Below are positions 60,101 through 64,000 of a stretch of DNA of 64,000 bases, piece after piece. This stretch comes from Voacanga thouarsii (lineage: Eukaryota > Streptophyta > Magnoliopsida > Gentianales > Apocynaceae): assembly GCA_026120185.1 (NCBI GenBank), contig JANUWF010001819.1, forward strand, positions 2,294,001-2,358,000, written 5' to 3'. The position numbers and the translations under genes were made by a program. The notes beneath the pieces were generated by a model. That model ran no database searches. It saw only the letters and a program-made list of their open reading frames with translations, and had not been told where the DNA came from. The number at the start of each line of letters is the position of its first letter. Within the stretch, counting starts at the first letter, position 1.

Positions 60101-61641
60101 TGATGTGTTTAGATTTGGGTATAAAAATCATATAAAATTAAGTACATTCCCAATCAAGTTAAATTAAAATGTTAACCCCAAAGTACACATATGAGCAAGC
60201 GTACTCATCATTAACATAGTATAGGATTCAAACGAGTGTCGATCCTCCAGGAACAAGTATGTATTAATCACTTTTCTTTCATTGTTTAACCAATTCAATA
60301 AAGTGAAAACAAAATAAAAAATAAAATAAAATAAAATAAAAGAATACATACATGTCAAGGATGGATAAGTATTTAACTCAAACCATTATTTTGATAATCA
60401 TGATCTTAAAGTACCCAATCATTATCATAACTAATTATTCCCTTAGCATCATAAAAGATTAAGATAGACTCACTTCTTTTTTAATCCATGAAAGCACTAC
60501 CTTCTACATAAATTAGAATTACTTGGTCTCGTCTCAACTAATTCATCCAAAAGAAGCATTAAATACAATCCTTGATTAAATTTTCTTGGTCTCGGCGAAT
60601 TTAAAATATGACATTAACCAATAAATCCTTGGTCTCGGCACACATCAATTAATCTTTTATTACCTAGTCCTCAAATTAACCCCCTTGGTCTCGGTGAGTT
60701 AATAGACAACAAATATAGAATCAATAAATTGAAACCACCATCAACCCCTTTGGTCTCAGCGAATTAATGGAAAGAACCAACAAATCAATCCCGTAATAAG
60801 CACAAGTAACTAAATACCAATAATAACAATCAATTAATCAAAAGATCAAATAACTCTAAATATCATAAATACCTAAAACAATGTCAAATTACAGTAAAAT
60901 AATTAATTCATCATTGTCAAGAAAAAAAAAATAAAGTAAAAGAAAGCACTCATAGACAAGCCTCCTCCTTCTTCCTTTGAAGACCTTCTTATACAACCCT
61001 CATTGAATTGAAGAATTCCTCCTTTGATTGAGTGATTTTCTGTGATGATCAATGAATTCTCCATTTTTCTCTTACGTTTTCCATCTATTTATAGGTTTAG
61101 GAAATGCCTAAACTCGTTGGTGTAATGTTCTTGGCCGAGTAGAAGTAGGAAGGTACTAAAATTCTACAGATTACAAAAAATCGTATAGAAAAATCAAAAT
61201 CCCGTCTTTTCCTCAGGGCACAGCCAGCGCCGCCTTGGCTGTTGGAGCCGACGCCGGTTGTGTTCTGTTTCTTCCTTTATTCGTCGATTTTTTCTTAATT
61301 TCAGCACTATGTTGTCCAGAGTGTAGTCGGCGCCGCCTTGGCTATTGGAGCCAGCGCCGGTTCGGTTTTGTCCCTATCTGTTTCAATAATTTTTTCATCG
61401 CTTCGAAATTCGTACAACCAGCAAATGGCCTGTGCCGTTTCCTCTGTCCTGACCGGCGCCGCCTCTATTCTGTTTTGTAACGCTTTTGCTTCGTTTTACC
61501 TCTAAAATATGAAATAATGAACAAAATACCTTTCCAATGATAAAATCTCAAATATGAAGGAATATGGCTAGTTATTGAACAAATGTATCACAAAAGAGCC
61601 TCAAATAACTAGGAAAAATATGACTAATTTAGGCTCTTTCA
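60101..61641 (-). repeat. LTR of a Ty3/gypsy-type element inserted in the diverged LTR
   Basis: Starts TGATGTGTTTAG and ends GGCTCTTTCA (1,541 bp), and on the minus strand is preceded by a polypurine tract (AGTGTGGGGGAATA) and CTTTGCTTGAGGACAAGCAA, the usual sequence before the 3' LTR of Tat/Athila-like gypsy elements. It has CTTGGTCTCGG repeated about six times (60510-60760) and GC-rich islands of the form GGCGCCGCCTTGGCT at 61217-61460. Confidence 0.65.
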
Positions 61642-62932
61642 TATTCCCCCACACTTAGCTCTTTGCTTGTCCTCAAGCAAAGTATCAAAGGCACGTATGA
61701 AAAACAAAAGTTTTAACAAATCACCCAATCAATTTTAAAATAATATCTTCAATGCTTTCTTCATTCAAGAACATACAACACATGCTACTACATCTTTCAC
61801 AACAAATGCAAGACTTGTGTAGGTGAATAATAACTTAGTAGAACTATCTCAATACTTGATAATATTCTCAAACCATTGGAAAGAATTTCGTTCAAAAAGA
61901 ATATGCATTCCATAAGCTTACTTTTCATACACTCTCTCCACTAATTCGAGACATATCATGATTCTACTTAGGTCAAGTAGGACTTTTAAGCTTGTAATGT
62001 AAGGCTAAAGGCTTGTAATATAGCTTGTCAAACGAAGGATATAGGAGAATCAAATATCAATGAAACTGAGAGTTCGCAAGAAAAGGATAAACAAAATATA
62101 TCAATAATTTTCAACTCTTCTTGCACTCCTATCCCAATCATCAATCAAAACCATAAACTTATTTAACAATTACAATTCAACTCAAGAGCAAATCTCGCAT
62201 TTTTCCCCCTCATTTTCATTTCTTTTCTTTTCATTCTTCTCTATTTTCCATAAGATCACTCATATTTTTAGCAATGGTGTCAAGGATTTGATATGAACTC
62301 AATTTTTACAGCTCAATCACCATTCCTCTTGTGATCTTCCTTTTCTTTCTCTTTCAATTTTTTCTTTCACTCCTCATTCGTTTTACTGCTGCTATTTTTT
62401 TTCCGTATTTTTTTCTCTTTCCATTCTTTCTAGCAGATTTTGTTTTTCTTTTCTTATTTTCAATCTCTCTTTTCTCTTTCTTGCTCAACACAACCATTGA
62501 TACATGACTAAAAGCAACAAGTTATGATATTTTCCCCTTTTATTCTCCCTCAGCATTCTCCTTCATATACTTTATCCATCAAAAGCATAAAGATTTGAAA
62601 AATTATTCAAACTCTCAGAAACAAGCAATGGACAAAGTATGCTAATGGATTTTAAAGAAAGAAATCAACACTTTAGGCTCCAAATAGGCACTAGGGATAA
62701 TATAAAAATAGGTAGCCTTGAAAAGCTCAAACTATCCAAAGCAAGCCTATTACCATTATCCCTAAGTTAAATCATGAATGTCTTTCTAATTTCGCCTCGA
62801 GAGATATTCAAGTAAGTTCTAGAATGCTCTATGATATTTTGAATAAAAAAAGGTTTAAGAACAATGTAAAGTATTTGATCAAGAACTACTTCGTCCAAGT
62901 GCGTGCAAAAAGTCATGCATATGCCATAAATG
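61642..62932 (-). mobile_element. Internal remnant of the gypsy-type element
   Basis: Begins with the complement of the polypurine tract (61642-61655) and the TTTGCTTGTCCTCAAGCAAA hairpin. The rest is pyrimidine-rich on the + strand (62200-62480) and has no recognisable protein. Confidence 0.45.
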
Positions 62933-64000
62933 TGAGGGAGATGAAACAGGGGAGCATGCACTGGTTACAGAAAAAAAATAGAAAAAAATAAAACCAAGCC
63001 TTAAAGGCCATACGGAAGCGTGAAGATCATACCTTTGCGCTCCTTAACCCTTCTAGGTTGAGTAGGAGCAGATTGAACGATTGGAATCTCCTCGCTTCGC
63101 CCACTTGAAGAAGCTTCCGGTTGAACACCCGCTAGCCTTCTACTTCGCCTTGTTTGCATCAACGCCAAGCTTTCCAGCTCTCGGAATATACCTCTGTCTA
63201 ACCTCTAGTCAGTGAACACTATGGTGAAGAGAAACAATCTCAAATCTCCTTAGTTCTCTCGCTATTGATTAGCAAAGGATAAGGAGTAAATCACAAGAAG
63301 AGGGTGGCGTGAGAGAGAGAGCTTACGTGAGGCTCTCTATGAGTTTTTGGAAAATTAGAGTTTTTCTCTACCAGAGCTTAGTTTATTAGTTAGCCAAAAA
63401 TAGGTTTCTCAATATCTAATAAGCATATCCCCGGGATTTCAAAACACTCGGATGTTATCCTGAGAATCAGTTTGGCCTAACCCTAAACTCTTCTTAACCG
63501 TATCTGGAAAAAACCCTAAGGTCCAAGCTATTGGGCCAAAATAATATTTATTATTTTTCTTGGACCCAAAAGGCCCAAAATAATAAATATTAATTATTTA
63601 TTTCCTGGGCTTATATAAACAACCCAATAAATAATTAATGAGCCCAAATGAACCATAATAATTAATTTTTAATTATTTATTTCTTGGGCCTATATAAATA
63701 ACTCAATAAATAATTAAAAATTAATTATTTCTCCTAGTTTAAGCCCAGGTTAATTTCGTAATTATTCATACTGGACCTAGGCCCTGAATAATTAATTAAC
63801 CAATTGAACCAGATAATTAATTTCTCTCAACTCCTATTTTATTTATTTATTTATTTTATTCCAGCCCAATAATAAATTAGACTTCCTGAATAAAATAAAA
63901 TAAAATAAAATAAAATTCTCTTGAACTGAAACCAATTCCTCAACCCAAAATTAGTTAGGACTTACAGGCTATTCCGAGGACCAAAAAGACACATCGCCTT
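62933..64000 (-). repeat. LTR of the 24-34 kb copia family (third copy, cut by the window end)
   Basis: Starts TGAGGGAGATGAAACAGG and follows the first half of the LTR at 31890 almost to the base from about 62985 (AAGCCTTAAAGGCCA) to the window end (AGACACATCGCCTT, equal to 32937-32950 in the other copy). It is much closer to the 24174/31890 LTRs than the copy at 58840-60100. Confidence 0.9.

Noticed and set aside
61235..61480. An 81-codon open stretch in GC-rich DNA
   Set aside because: It runs through the repeated GGCGCCGCC units of the gypsy-type LTR, which remove stops by composition.

Overview
The window is nuclear DNA of a flowering plant, most likely a eudicot. It is very AT-rich and holds a 14-exon cellulose synthase gene of the CESA3 class with plant-type GT-AG introns, amid copia, CACTA, hAT and LTR retroelements. 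I cannot name the species. There is one clearly intact gene (CESA3, 6109-13185, minus strand). Everything else recognisable is broken genes or mobile elements.

Region 1 (1-5050) is a Ty1/copia retrotransposon on the minus strand. It has a 335-bp 5' LTR (4716-5050), a primer-binding-site region, a degenerate gag, a degenerate reverse transcriptase/RNase H, and a polypurine tract with the inner part of the 3' LTR (1-145, cut by the window edge). Where its gag C-terminus, protease and integrase should be, it carries an intron-containing RKD (RWP-RK domain) plant gene in antisense orientation (2594-3960). RKD proteins are egg-cell and embryo transcription factors, and RKD genes have been linked to nucellar embryony in citrus and mango. 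This copy looks decayed: an in-frame TAG in exon 1, a TAG at the end of the RWP-RK exon, a frame break between exons 2 and 3, and loss of the signature Arg of RWPxRK.

Region 2 (6109-about 14300) is CESA3, whose exons join without a break into a 1078-residue protein with all expected catalytic motifs and the N-terminal zinc finger. Its 3' end faces the captured RKD.

Region 3 (about 14300-21240) is AT-rich intergenic DNA with a 220-bp direct repeat pair, microsatellites and a weak retroelement-like fragment.

Region 4 (about 21243-51733) is a nest of transposons that can be read to the base. A hAT element of about 3.4 kb (net) is split by a 27,061-bp CACTA element (22327-49387; perfect 13-bp termini, TTA target duplication). 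The CACTA element is itself broken by a 9,727-bp copia retrotransposon (24174-33900; ATCTT duplication) in its first gene, and by a 4,243-bp solo-LTR-like insertion (36272-40514; TGGCA duplication) in its TNP2-type transposase gene. It also holds a 700-bp near-perfect hairpin (42669-43372) and a 440-bp duplication.

Region 5 (51734-64000) holds no gene I can recognise: a fold-back element (52.2-52.8 kb), a tandem array with a period near 152 bp (53.06-54.05 kb), an LTR with a SIRE-like polypurine tract (56294-57565), two LTRs related to those of the 24-34 kb copia element (about 58.84-60.10 kb and 62933 to the window end), and a gypsy-type LTR with part of its internal DNA between them (60101-62932).

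Many of the stop codons in the broken genes look like C-to-T or G-to-A changes (Trp or Gln codons to TAG/TGA), as expected for long-methylated, silenced DNA.
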